Source: Sphingosinicella sp. LHD-64
GTDB lineage: Bacteria; Pseudomonadota; Alphaproteobacteria; Sphingomonadales; Sphingomonadaceae
DNA: 64,000 nucleotides
Assembly (NCBI RefSeq): GCF_031157375.1
Contig: NZ_JAVIFV010000004.1
Coordinates: forward strand, 434,001 to 498,000
Direction of reading: 5' to 3'
Part shown: positions 22,701 to 29,570 of the stretch, piece after piece
Layout: the number at the start of each line of letters is the position of its first letter
How positions within the stretch are numbered: the stretch's first letter is position 1
Notes under the pieces: generated by a model
The model's input: the letters and a program-made list of their open reading frames with translations, nothing else
Told to the model about the DNA's origin: nothing
Database searches by the model: none
Program-made: the position numbers and the translations under genes

Positions 22701-25700
22701 ATGTCCGATCCGACGTTCCGATCACAATGGGAAAACTTCTGGGGCGTAAACGCGCCGCCGAGCCTTGCTGTCATTGCCGATCAGCCCATGAACGAGGGTG
22801 GCACGCTCGGCGTCACAGTTTCCGCCGCCGACGACCTGACTCCAGATGCCGGCCTTCAGGTGGTGGCCGAAGTGACATGGGGAAAATCGCTATTCTCCAC
22901 AGACCCAAATCAGATCGTGCTGCTGCCGGTCGGACAACCCGATGGCAACGGTGATCGAACGCTGACCATCACACCCCTTTCCAATGTGAGCGGTTCTGCG
23001 ACGATCAGGGTGACGGTGACCGATGCGGGCGGTATCTCGACGCCGCGTGAGTTCACGGTCACAATCAATCCGGTCGCGACCAAGCCAGACATCACACGGT
23101 TCGTCGGTGGCTCGGGCACATCGGGCCAAGCGGGCATCGCGCTCACCGTGGATGTCGATTTTCCCGACGACGATGGGTCCGAGGCCCATGAGATCTGGAT
23201 TGCCGGGGTGCCCGCCGGGGTGTCGTTGAGCGCTGGATCATATGACAGCACCAACTCGGTCTGGAAGCTCACGCGTGCGCAGCTCATCGACCTCAAGGTG
23301 AATGCCCCGGTCGGCTGGAGTCAGGACCTTTCGCTCACGGTGACTGCTCGCGCGACTGAAGGTGGCAGCACGGCGATCTCGGACGCCAAGACGACAACCG
23401 TGGTCATCAATGCGCCGCCCACCGGTGCGACGCTCTCAGGGTCGGTCAATGAGAATGCCGCCAATACCTCGCACGTTGGTTATGTCAGCGGCATCGATCC
23501 GGACGCTGGCGACACGTTGACCTACACCCTGATCAACAATGCCGGCGGGCGGTTCGCTCTCAATGCGACGAGTGGCCAACTCACCGTCGCCAACGGTTCG
23601 CTGCTCAACTTCGAGACAGCGACCTCGCACGGGATCACCGTCAGGATTACGGATGCTTTCGGCCAATATACGGACAAGGCCCTTTCGGTGACCGTGAACA
23701 ACGTCAACGAGGCGAACAGCCTGCCAACAGCATACAGCTTCAGCATCGACGAAAACGTCGCGGCCGGAACGCCTGTGGGGACCGTGACGGCGACCGATCT
23801 CGACAATTCAAGCACGACTTTTGGTCAGCAGACCTACGCCTTTCGAATCAATCCGACCACGCTCAACACGACCAGCGCCGACGGGCGCTATGTGATCGAC
23901 GCCACCACAGGAATCATCCGGACCAACGCTGTGCTCGATCGCGAGGCGCCCGACCCCAGCAAGACCTATACGGTGGTCGCCTTGGATAATCCGAGCGGAT
24001 CCATTCGCAACGAGGTCTCCACCGAGGTCACGATCGGCATCAACGATGTCAACGAGACCAATAGCCTACCAGGGACCTATAGTTTCAACGTCAATGAGAA
24101 GGTCGCAATCGGAACGACTGTGGGGACCGTCGCCGCGACCGATCTCGACAATTCAGGTACGTCCTTCGGACAGCAGCGCTACGCCTTTCGGATCAACCCC
24201 ACCACACTCAGTGCGACGAGTGCCGACGGACGCTATGTGATCGATCCGATCTCCGGCGCCATCCGAACCAACGCCGCGCTTGACCGTGAGGCGCCCGATC
24301 CGAGCAAGGCCTATACGGTGGTCGCCTTGGACAATCCGAGCGGATCCATTCGCAATGAGGCTTCCACCGAGGTCACGATCGGCATCAACGATGTCAACGA
24401 GGTCAATAGCTTGCCGTCCAGTCATTCTTTCTCGGTCCACGAGAACATGGCGTCAGGCACCCCTGTCGGCACGGTGGTCGCGAGTGATCTGGACAGTCCA
24501 AGCACCACTTTCGGCCAGCAAAACTACGCTTTTCGGATCAATTTGATCACGCTCAGCACGACCAGCGCCGACGGGCGCTATGTTATCGATGCGGTGACGG
24601 GCGTCATCAGAACCAACGTCGTTTTCAACTACGAAACTGATCCACACACGTCCTATACCGTGGTGGCGAGGGACAATCCTGAGGGCAGCAGCCAGCACGA
24701 GGCTTCGACTACCGTCTACCTAAATCTGGCTGACGTCAACGAATCGCCAACTATCGGCAACCAAACTTTCGCGATCGCCGAGCGACCGTCGGATACTTTA
24801 AATCCGATCCTTACGCTCGCCTGGGGTGATCAGGACATCATGCCGGCCAACCGCCGGCACGTTTTCAGAATTGATCCCCTCACTGATCCGGGAGGATTCT
24901 TTCTGATCGACAACGCAGGTCGCATCACCGCAAGACGGCATCTCAATTATGAGGATGTGAATTACCGCAACTTCACCTTGCGCGTAACCGTAACCGACCA
25001 GGACGGAACTGGGCTGTCGGCCGCGGCCGACATCACCGTCAATCTCACCAACGTCAACGAATCGCCCTATGCGACCTCGCAAGACAGCACGTTCTGGAAT
25101 CTTGCGCCGGCCAATTCGTTGGTCAGCATCATAACCCACAACGACCCCGATATCGGGGATGTCATCTCGTATCAGGTCACCTCGGTGTTCAACATGGACG
25201 TCGGCGGAGGGTCGCCCAGCGACTATCGAGTTCAGGCCAATGGATCGACGGCCTACGTCTATACGAACCACACCATGGGGCGGATCCAGTACCAGACGCG
25301 CGAGCAGGTCACCGTCCGAGTGTCGGATGCCGCCGGTGCATCTTCCTACACAACCTTCCTCGTAAGCTATAACGTCTCCAAGCCCTTGCCGCCGGTTGTG
25401 CTTGATCTCGACGGGGACGGTGTCGAGCTGGTGTCGAAGTCGGTGAGCAATGTCCATGTCGACATGGATGGCGACGGCGTACTCGACCGGACCGGGTGGG
25501 TTGCTGCGGATGACGGCTTCCTGGCTCTGGACCGCAATGGCGACGGCATCGTCACCGACATGAGCGAGACCAGCTTCATCTCCGATGTGCCGGGCTCGGT
25601 CTCCGACATGGAGGGCTTGCGTGCGTTCGACACGAACGAAAACGGCCTGCTCGATGCCGACGACGAGGCATTTGCCAGCTTCATGGTCTGGCAGGACCTG

Positions 25701-27410
25701 AATCAGGATGGCATCAGCCAGACGAGCGAGATCCGCTCGCTTTCTCAGGCCAGCATCGCCTTTATCAACCTGACCCTCAACCTGACCGGCGAGAACCCGG
25801 AGAACACTGCGGACAACATCATCTATGCAACTGGCGAATATGGCCGCACAGACGGTTCTCTCGGTCTAGTTGGCGATGTCATGTTGGCTTACGAGCCGTC
25901 CAACCCTCAGGTCGCCCCGCCCATCGTCTTCGATCTCGACGGGGACGGCGTGACGACGACCGAGTTGGTCGCAAACCCCGCTCTGTTCGACATGGACGGG
26001 GACGGTGTCCTGGATCGTACCGGTTGGGTTGGAGCCGCCGATGGATTGCTCGCGCTCGATCGCAATGGCGACGGTGTGATCAGGGGCATCTCGGAGATTT
26101 CGTTCGTCGGTGATCTTGAAGGGGCCCGCACCGACCTTGAAGGCCTTGCCGCGTTCGACAGCAACCGCGACGGCCAGCTGTCCGCCGCCGATACCAAGTT
26201 CGCCGACTTCCGGGTCTGGGTTGACGCGAACCAGGATGGAGTGAGCGATGCCGGTGAGCTCAAGCGGCTCGCCGAAGTCGGCATCGTCTCGATCGCGCTC
26301 AAGGGCGAAGCGACCGGCGCTCCGACCGTTCCCGGCCGGAACGTCATTTACAACGAAACCACTTTCCTGCGTGGCGACGGCACCAGCGGCCTTGTCGGCG
26401 ACGTCGGTCTCGCCTTCATCGGTTCGAAGACGGGTGTGAGCACGACCGGCGAGAACCAGGCGACGCCGGCAAGCTACAGCTTCGAGCGCAAGAGCAGCCG
26501 TTACCGGATCGAGACTAGCGGCGGCGGCATCTATGTGCGGGACCGCAAGGCGCGGGGCGTCGTCGATGCCGCGGCGGGGGGAATCTCGAACGCCTCGATG
26601 CTCGATTTTGACAATGGCGCCTATGGTCTCGCCGCCGCCGTGGTGATCGACTTCGATCTCGACGGCCTTGAGCTTGAGAAGCGCAAGAACTCGGACGCGA
26701 CGTTCGACATGAATGCCGATGGCACACGCGACGATACCGGGTGGATCAACCACAACGAGGCGCTGCTGGTCCTCGACCGCAACGGCAACGGCATCGTCGA
26801 TGGAACCGGAGAAATCTCGTTCGTCGGCGATCGGGAAGGGGCGAAGACCGGCCTGGAAGGCCTGCTGGCCTTCGACAGCAATCGCGACGGCGTGCTCAGC
26901 GACAAGGACGCCCGGTTCGCCGAGTTCCGCATCTGGCGGGATCGCAATGGCGATGGCCGTTCCGATGCAGGCGAACTCTACAGCCTCACCGATATCGGGA
27001 TCGCGTCCATCGAGCTCGACCGCCGGGCGATCGACGGGCGGTGGAAGCATGGTCGCAACGTCATCGCCAGCACTTCCACGTTCACCCGGACCGATGGCCG
27101 CACCGGGACGGTTGGTGATGTCGCGCTTGCCTATCGGCCGAGCGCCGTACCCTCGGTCGCGACGACAAGCAGCGATGCTCTGGCAGCGCTTCGTCGTGGG
27201 CTGGCCAATCCGTTTAACCGGGACACGGACTCCGATGCCGGCACATGGGAATCGGACAGCGGTGAGCTGTCCCTCCCTCAGGACGTCTACCAGCGCCGGC
27301 TTGCCTTCGCGGTCCAGGAGATGGCAAGCTTTGGTGGTTCTGCCGGTGAAGGCGAGTATGGCGACCGGCTCCATGATAGAACCGCCCGGTTCGACTATTT
27401 CGCGGCCTGA
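13734..27410 (+). CDS. Giant multidomain RTX protein with HEXXH head, predicted acylated toxin or adhesin
   Basis: 4558 residues from ATG 13734, preceded by GGAGG; ATG 13722 is the alternative. Order: a 380-residue AT-rich head with a zinc-protease-like HEVGH (168-172) and nearby His186/Glu188; a Gly/Ala/Leu-rich hydrophobic region (about 470-605), like RTX pore-forming domains; a Lys-containing segment; RTX nonapeptide blocks GGxGxDxL near 900-1020, 1165-1285, 1440-1520, 1800-2050 and 2600-2870; cadherin/VCBS-like domains at 2160-2600 and 3005-3880; three EF-hand-like DxDGDG modules at 3885-4470; and a C-terminal tail for type I secretion. Export by the upstream HlyB/HlyD pair and acylation by the downstream HlyC-type enzyme are inferred. 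The head makes a secreted peptidase activity possible, but I recognise no specific peptidase family. Whether it is a toxin, an adhesin or both is open. Confidence 0.88.
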   Translation: MVNLWATRQIQRVVINGREQMAFVIPRNDTAQTPQMVFSSGIPQDGIELFLSGIQNQSVDNHLMTYGMWRRYDLGPNVSPVVFDFANFSDIGKLGRSSHFEGVNPEDTAFTNRLGIGGDHHTTFVDMTNLPAIEIASDYWTDGVLGARRAYREGYISGAAGVASTLAHEVGHLFIREFFGSGLGGHAEVLSAYGTGTPFNGLSRREILLDDVLALQVGFSRSNGLFRSGGEEAFLDSRIEAYDRLAERLTNIRGTLLEERTNVLTGRVPLGRSNNLDLVDYINEDESHSILITGGIPPSLSQIDPYTGAPLPRGLRRVRTPLGEDVVDEQSRHVELTVVDGQVVKSEAWDGLRNGQGFGVTVETLYASGQPVSTSIKLNNNPIGIEFSQAGGIIGQQLGFLLADGNRLVGAVASATLQTVGDNLGDMLDGVVGNMSIDKASKDAFRTFDTEFLANLKSAGIGAVSSFLTAELVDALGVGGFAGELINTTAGTVINTILSNLAGIGPGSPVNPFEGLNAASIGTAIGSFLGNRLANEIVSFDTVGGQLGAAIGSSLGVIGVTAAIGANGTLLGVQLGAFAGPIGALVGAFLGTLLGGLIGSIFGGTPRSGADVVWDEAKQGFVVANVYSKKGGSKDAARSMATAAADTFNSILAATGGVLENPSAVQAGNYGMRKKDYVYRPYSTRDTDAIQARFSGKDGAARLIGYGVLQGLTDPDFRIMGGDIYVKRALYNGLAGANAQNFDPATVLGNIATAQRYETYLANSTSINALIAAEPDSVFTAEWAITFARAVELGLTRRHESDWYGGFNLLLDEAQTNAANMAFGFDYDPFADRVSRTIGIGEFVLGDSIDIAGQTVIEGTANADTIKLSATQLLVSSGTTNAGLTVDGAAHNGAARDIDVAATIDAGDGDDTVHASDRGDNVFGGTGNDTLYGGRLDDWLLGGDGNDVIHAGTQAGGLGGDGNYLDGGAGDDALYGREGSDWLEGGEGTDVLIGGAGGDILAGGAGDGDVLKGGAGDDHYLYRKGDGADTAEDEAGAPPAAPGSDPLRVRLAGLAAGTIARDWIGEGDWMPRQSTPPSGSTPINAGEDRLVLGAGIGLENVRLSRGGTLAGTTADDLVLELTDAAGVPTGDRLLMKGWYDSYKRIEWLQFADGQAIRIGDFQTFIAGSAGNDTIIGTNGRDFAVGGPGNDWMSLLGGDDVGVGGSGKDWVSGDGDNDLLVGGDDDDRVLGGSGDDTLSGDGGADELDGGTGRDVIAGGRGNDTLTGGTGDDIFRFARGDGRDTIIDALAGTLEVIMARNPTTGWIDYVNGFTRDANNRVVRGSEVVFDGTNWVEGVQFDVQLQQLTRSVADPTGRTGQDATQSWETGDALEFGLGINIQDVMLAGAGWDLYVGISNENANVDSVWSLSDHIRLADWYRDGDRPIEKFVFAATGVLNVEATSLLGGTNEADTLEGANGDDWITGNGGDDTLRGHAGKDILNGNAGSDTIEGGGDDDVLYGGAGNDVLDGGAGADILVGGDGGDVASYASASASVAAYLGASFANSGDARGDTFHGIEDLTGSANNDFALGGDDGDNVIVGGAGNDALFGGKGDDTYVWNAWDYGDTIDDRSYVIEEIVNAAGELAAGYTASWTRGMVYPTPSDQPQRYQWRLKITAADGEIVYDNATYLLPADSPQPVPSAYIQAGWKNGFSRVLNGASNDQQVVRQKFDDGADGGEDTLELGIGISLKDLTFEHSGADLIVRYQNNEFNFVRIKGQASANSAIEWLQLADGLAVSLASLQIIGPSSELQGTAGNDLLIGSDLGDPYEMIAGGDGNDVIVGLGGMNALDGGAGDDTFETGAGMDFIDGGTHTEIGASDTAGDTVRYVGSGAAVTVDLRLGMAGTQSGGDAQGDYLTNIENVVGSQANGDNITGDDGGNRLIGLGGNDTLTGLGGKDVLLGDEGDDLLYGGVGDDNLSGGEGADQLWGDDDNDTIDGGAGNDILKGGGGNDVLVGGHGNDNLDGDSGEDELIGDVGNDVLNGGDGNDKLTGGLGNDQLDGSIGDDVYVFSAASGEDIIVDWAGLNDIAFDQSVDHTRIWLSRITNSNDLRITVIGGTSVITVKDFFSGSGLVHRLRTTSHTLYLSAPDALQLIADMAQVSATTPSSMPQAISAKLATYWHAGGKAPPRAAPLAVATDEDVELSLTDLGVVDHDHNIVSYAISAPPSLGYISGFDPGTGALTYTPNWNVHGTDRLTITVRDADGHSTEIPIEIIIAPVNDAPEDLSVDGSGTLSVLEAAPESSTGAGTIVGQFTAVDPEGDLIFWTLIDSAGGRFGLTNEGLLVVVSPELLDYSQATSHDIVVRATDAQGAYFDATFTVSVENVNEAPNAPIVGDLRGTVDESFSGSGPALANTWVARFTLSDPDGTVPTLRLVSNPSSRFKIVGNEVRFADGYEPDFETLYAAWQAGDTGITMTDYDGDGRLEAILAGSVEAFDGTLASPAVTSFTARIQDINEAPISLDWTPAATSVPERDRVSAGTPLPAITLGTLSVTDPDISGFAHGSYVFSVSDSRFEIAGNELRLKLGAVLDYEAQTSVLVAVTATDQSGVPFTITGTISIPLENRDDVLEGDANANPLVGQQNRDLIYGYGGNDTLDGGDGNDLLDGGSGNDRLLGGNGNDELLGGDGNDVLVGDAGADSLNGGANDVGAQDMLYGGDGDDSLNGGDGDDDLIGGAGADQLTGGNGVDRANYAWLTEGVAATAGVTVDLATPSANTGAAAGDTYSGVENILGTGYADILRGDAASNRIDGGGGNDEIHGRDGDDALYGNDGADLIHGGNGADLLEGGAGHDIIYGGAGDDDLFGGDGDDELYAESGDDYLDGGAGNDILNGGIDNDTYIVNRQSGADTIFNYDPSGDDIDVLGLQDTYGTINDEDLWFERPVGSDDLLISVIETSSSVLIKNWYVLADAQARSNYKIDFIIAGESYTNTINAEGLVNLMAGRTKPSTATERDTLMSDPTFRSQWENFWGVNAPPSLAVIADQPMNEGGTLGVTVSAADDLTPDAGLQVVAEVTWGKSLFSTDPNQIVLLPVGQPDGNGDRTLTITPLSNVSGSATIRVTVTDAGGISTPREFTVTINPVATKPDITRFVGGSGTSGQAGIALTVDVDFPDDDGSEAHEIWIAGVPAGVSLSAGSYDSTNSVWKLTRAQLIDLKVNAPVGWSQDLSLTVTARATEGGSTAISDAKTTTVVINAPPTGATLSGSVNENAANTSHVGYVSGIDPDAGDTLTYTLINNAGGRFALNATSGQLTVANGSLLNFETATSHGITVRITDAFGQYTDKALSVTVNNVNEANSLPTAYSFSIDENVAAGTPVGTVTATDLDNSSTTFGQQTYAFRINPTTLNTTSADGRYVIDATTGIIRTNAVLDREAPDPSKTYTVVALDNPSGSIRNEVSTEVTIGINDVNETNSLPGTYSFNVNEKVAIGTTVGTVAATDLDNSGTSFGQQRYAFRINPTTLSATSADGRYVIDPISGAIRTNAALDREAPDPSKAYTVVALDNPSGSIRNEASTEVTIGINDVNEVNSLPSSHSFSVHENMASGTPVGTVVASDLDSPSTTFGQQNYAFRINLITLSTTSADGRYVIDAVTGVIRTNVVFNYETDPHTSYTVVARDNPEGSSQHEASTTVYLNLADVNESPTIGNQTFAIAERPSDTLNPILTLAWGDQDIMPANRRHVFRIDPLTDPGGFFLIDNAGRITARRHLNYEDVNYRNFTLRVTVTDQDGTGLSAAADITVNLTNVNESPYATSQDSTFWNLAPANSLVSIITHNDPDIGDVISYQVTSVFNMDVGGGSPSDYRVQANGSTAYVYTNHTMGRIQYQTREQVTVRVSDAAGASSYTTFLVSYNVSKPLPPVVLDLDGDGVELVSKSVSNVHVDMDGDGVLDRTGWVAADDGFLALDRNGDGIVTDMSETSFISDVPGSVSDMEGLRAFDTNENGLLDADDEAFASFMVWQDLNQDGISQTSEIRSLSQASIAFINLTLNLTGENPENTADNIIYATGEYGRTDGSLGLVGDVMLAYEPSNPQVAPPIVFDLDGDGVTTTELVANPALFDMDGDGVLDRTGWVGAADGLLALDRNGDGVIRGISEISFVGDLEGARTDLEGLAAFDSNRDGQLSAADTKFADFRVWVDANQDGVSDAGELKRLAEVGIVSIALKGEATGAPTVPGRNVIYNETTFLRGDGTSGLVGDVGLAFIGSKTGVSTTGENQATPASYSFERKSSRYRIETSGGGIYVRDRKARGVVDAAAGGISNASMLDFDNGAYGLAAAVVIDFDLDGLELEKRKNSDATFDMNADGTRDDTGWINHNEALLVLDRNGNGIVDGTGEISFVGDREGAKTGLEGLLAFDSNRDGVLSDKDARFAEFRIWRDRNGDGRSDAGELYSLTDIGIASIELDRRAIDGRWKHGRNVIASTSTFTRTDGRTGTVGDVALAYRPSAVPSVATTSSDALAALRRGLANPFNRDTDSDAGTWESDSGELSLPQDVYQRRLAFAVQEMASFGGSAGEGEYGDRLHDRTARFDYFAA
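23703..24734 (+). repeat. Three tandem 115-residue cadherin-like repeats inside the RTX gene
   Basis: The motif GTCAACGAG recurs at 23703, 24048 and 24393, and its variant GTCAACGAA at 24735: spacings 345, 345 and 342 bp. Each unit reads SLP..YSF.V.EN, then GTVxATDLDN, FGQQxYAFRIN, TSADGRYVIDxxTGxIRTN and a closing V-NDVNE. DNA identity between units is high, pointing to recent duplication. Confidence 0.85.
25386..27150 (+). repeat. Three EF-hand-like calcium-binding modules in the RTX C-terminus
   Basis: Modules begin near 25395, 25924 and 26645. Each runs LDGDGVE/T, DMDGDGxxDRTGW, LLALDRNGDGxI, EISFVGD, LxAFDSNRDGxLS and FxVWxDxNQDG, then a closing GLVGDVxLAY. Such DxDxDG-rich modules are common near the C-terminus of type I secreted proteins. 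Confidence 0.75.
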
Positions 27411-27421
27411 GAAAGACGGAC

Positions 27422-27958
27422 ATGAATGCGACCACCACACCGCTTGCGGCGGGAGACTCAGGCCGTAGCGGCGGCATCACCGTCAGCCATCTGCTCGGCG
27501 AGATCACCTGGCTGCTCACCCAGTCGCCCTTGCACAAGGCGCTGCAGATCGGCGACCTCGAATGGCTGGTCATGCCCGCGCTGATCCATCGGCAGTTCTA
27601 CATCTTCCGCGATGGCGACAGGCCGATCGGCCTGGCACTTTGGGCCAGATGTAACCGTGAGGCCGAGGCCAAGCTCGATCGCGGCATGATCGAGCCGGAG
27701 AACCGGCTCACGCCCGAGGAATGGGTGTCGGGCGAGACGGTATGGCTGGTCGATCTCGTCGCGCCGTTCGCCGATGCGGCCAATAAGCATCGCGAGATCA
27801 TGATGGCGGACCTCATCTCCGGGCCTCTCAAAAACCAGGCGTTCAAGTTTCACCAAACCGACCCGCAGACCAGCAAGCGCACGGTCAGGACCGTCGACGC
27901 CGATGCCGGCGAGAAGCTGCGCGAGGCGATCGAAACCGCTGCCAGCAAGCTGAACTGA
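27422..27958 (+). CDS. RTX toxin-activating lysine acyltransferase, HlyC family
   Basis: 178 residues, normal length. GEITWLLTQSPLHKALQI carries the catalytic His38 equivalent (SPLH motif), and WLVDLVAPF supplies the conserved Asp111. The family moves a fatty acyl group from acyl-ACP onto internal lysines of an RTX protoxin in the cytoplasm. The gene begins 11 bp after the giant RTX gene, unlike hlyCABD where it is first. Its presence argues that the RTX protein is membrane-active rather than only adhesive. Confidence 0.9.
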   Translation: MNATTTPLAAGDSGRSGGITVSHLLGEITWLLTQSPLHKALQIGDLEWLVMPALIHRQFYIFRDGDRPIGLALWARCNREAEAKLDRGMIEPENRLTPEEWVSGETVWLVDLVAPFADAANKHREIMMADLISGPLKNQAFKFHQTDPQTSKRTVRTVDADAGEKLREAIETAASKLN

Positions 27959-28053
27959 GCCCAGACGACCTGGAGCGACAACTCTCCCGATCAAGTTGCA
28001 ACGACAGAATCGTCTCTCATCGGTCCGAGGGAGCCCGCTGCGACCCGCGAAAA

Positions 28054-28073
28054 ATGTGGGAACATATGTGGTG
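28054..28073 (+). repeat. Right arm-type integrase site candidate
   Basis: ATGTGGGAAC at 28054-28063 followed by ATGTGGTG at 28066-28073; TGTGG-to-TGTGG spacing is 12 bp, the same as in the left pair at 2827-2846. It lies 56 bp inside the right attachment repeat. Confidence 0.55.
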
Positions 28074-28128
28074 TCGCTTCGCAGCGGTCACCAAGATCCC
28101 TTGTAGATCAACGCAATAAATCGCTTGA

Positions 28129-28143
28129 CTGGTGACCCCTACG
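28129..28143. repeat. attR-like 15-bp direct repeat overlapping tRNA-Glu 3' end
   Basis: CTGGTGACCCCTACG, identical to 2693-2707. Fourteen of its bases are the last bases of the tRNA gene (CCA, discriminator, acceptor strand and start of the T stem). Confidence 0.85.
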
Positions 28144-28205
28144 GGACTCGAACCCGTGTTTTCGCCGTGAGAGGGCGACGTCCTAGACCGCTAGACGAAG
28201 GGGCC
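28130..28205 (-). tRNA. tRNA-Glu (anticodon CTC)
   Basis: 76 nt with encoded CCA. Acceptor GGCCCCT pairs with AGGGGTC (one G-U). D arm GTCTAGCGGTCTAGGAC; anticodon stem-loop with loop CTCTCAC, anticodon CTC; T arm CGGGTTCGAGTCCCG. Closely resembles bacterial tRNA-Glu. Its 3' end serves as the island attachment site and remains intact. Confidence 0.95.
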
Positions 28206-28322
28206 AACGCATCGCGCGTTCGCGTGGAAGCGCGCATATGGGGGAGGGCGGCGCCCTGTCAAGCGAGCGCCGCATCGAATCGTCCGGGGCGGGCCCCGAC
28301 CGACTCCGGTGCCGAGCATTTC

Positions 28323-28595
28323 TTACTGGGTCGGCTTCTCCCCCCCGGCATTGTCGGCGGCAACGCCTTCGGCCGGCGCGGCATCGGCCGCCGGCTTGTC
28401 GCCGACCGGTGCGCCGGTGGCGGCGGCATCGGCGGAATTGTCGACCGGCTTGGCGGCATTCTCGGTCGCCTCGGCGACGTTCTGGGTCGCTTCCGCCAGA
28501 TTCTCGACGCTGTTGGTGCTGGCGGAGGGCTGGCTGTTGCAGGCGCCGAGCGCGAAGGCGGCCGAACCGGCCAGGACGATGGTCAGGAGCTTCAT
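28323..28595 (-). CDS. Small Ala-rich lipoprotein of unknown function
   Basis: 90 residues. Signal peptide MKLLTIVLAGSAAFALGAC with lipobox LGAC (Cys19), then a low-complexity helical region of Asn, Ala, Glu and Thr with recurring NVAEATENAA-like units and a Pro/Ala/Gly tail. The composition is typical of small envelope lipoproteins in sphingomonads. It lies just outside the island and is transcribed towards the tRNA. No enzymatic motif. Confidence 0.7.
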   Translation of the reverse strand: MKLLTIVLAGSAAFALGACNSQPSASTNSVENLAEATQNVAEATENAAKPVDNSADAAATGAPVGDKPAADAAPAEGVAADNAGGEKPTQ

Positions 28596-28808
28596 TGTCG
28601 TTTCCGTTCATTGAAAAGGGTGCGGCTACTTAACGCAGCGTCGCCGGTGATAAAAGAGTGCTATGAGGGGCGTCGCGCCGTTGCCGCTTTATCGCAGGCT
28701 GAAGCTGTGCTTAGATATTGCGGCTTCATCAGCCGGGGGACTTCGATGCCGACAGCGATCCATTGCCGCCCGCGCCCAACCTCGGCTGGTCGCTGAAGGG
28801 GGACCCGG

Positions 28809-29570
28809 GTGCAGCTCGCCCCGTTCCGGATCGAGAGCGACGCGCGGACCCATGAAGGCCGCGTGCGCGATCACAATGAGGACAGCTTCTACGCGCAGGA
28901 GCCCAAGGGCCTGTGGGCAGTCGCCGACGGCATGGGCGGTCACGAGGGCGGCGAATGGGCCTCGGCCAAGATCGTCGAAAAGCTCGGCGACGTCGATCTG
29001 CCGCACGGATTCGATCCCGCCTGCGAGGCGATCGAGGCGGCGCTCCAGAAGGCCAATCGCGCCATCCTGGTCGAGGCGCGCCAGCGCCGGCGGCAGATGG
29101 GATCGACCGTCGTCTCGCTGCTCGTGCAGGACGGCCGCTATGCCGTGCTCTGGGTGGGCGACAGCCGCGCCTATGTGCTGCGCGACGGCGAGCTGAAGCA
29201 ATTGAGCCGCGACCATACCCAGGTCCAGGAGATGGTGGATCGGGGCATCATGCGTCCCGAAGAGGCAGTCGGCCACCCGATGGGGCATATCCTGTCGCGT
29301 GCCGTCGGCGTGCGCGACGAGATGGACGTCGACAAGGTGACCGGCGACGTCGTCCCCGGCGACGTCTTCCTGCTGTGCAGCGACGGTCTGCACGGCTATG
29401 TCGACGAAGCGGACATCACGCGGCTGCTCGCCCGCGGTTCGCCCGACCGGGCAACCGAAGAGCTGGTGGCGCTTACGCTCGCCAACGGCGCGCCGGACAA
29501 TGTCACGGTCGTCGCGATCTGGGCCAGCGAGCCCACCCTCCTCTCCATTCCAGGTTCGGTGAACTCATGA
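28809..29570 (+). CDS. PP2C-family Ser/Thr phosphatase (PppA/Stp1-like)
   Basis: 253 residues, a complete soluble PPM domain. Metal-binding motifs are in order: RVRDHNEDS, LWAVADGMGGHEGG, STVVSLLV, WVGDSRAYVLRDG, the segment SRDHTQVQEMVDRG, LLCSDGLHGYV and GAPDNVTVV. It should remove phosphate from Thr/Ser on kinase targets. GTG 28809 is preceded by AAGGGGGA. It overlaps the kinase start by ATGA, so phosphatase and kinase are co-translated, as in PppA-PpkA modules of type VI secretion. Here it presumably opposes the neighbouring kinase. Confidence 0.93.
   Translation: MQLAPFRIESDARTHEGRVRDHNEDSFYAQEPKGLWAVADGMGGHEGGEWASAKIVEKLGDVDLPHGFDPACEAIEAALQKANRAILVEARQRRRQMGSTVVSLLVQDGRYAVLWVGDSRAYVLRDGELKQLSRDHTQVQEMVDRGIMRPEEAVGHPMGHILSRAVGVRDEMDVDKVTGDVVPGDVFLLCSDGLHGYVDEADITRLLARGSPDRATEELVALTLANGAPDNVTVVAIWASEPTLLSIPGSVNS

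Noticed and set aside
28663-28808. Possible small coding segment before the phosphatase gene (frame with DADSDPLPPAPNLGWSLKG)
   Set aside because: The sequence looks gene-like but has only a TTG start, an upstream stop nearby, and runs into the phosphatase gene in another frame; no support for expression.
28913-29566. In-frame extension of the kinase into the phosphatase gene
   Set aside because: Arg-rich shadow translation; the ATG at 29567 with ATGA coupling is the natural start.
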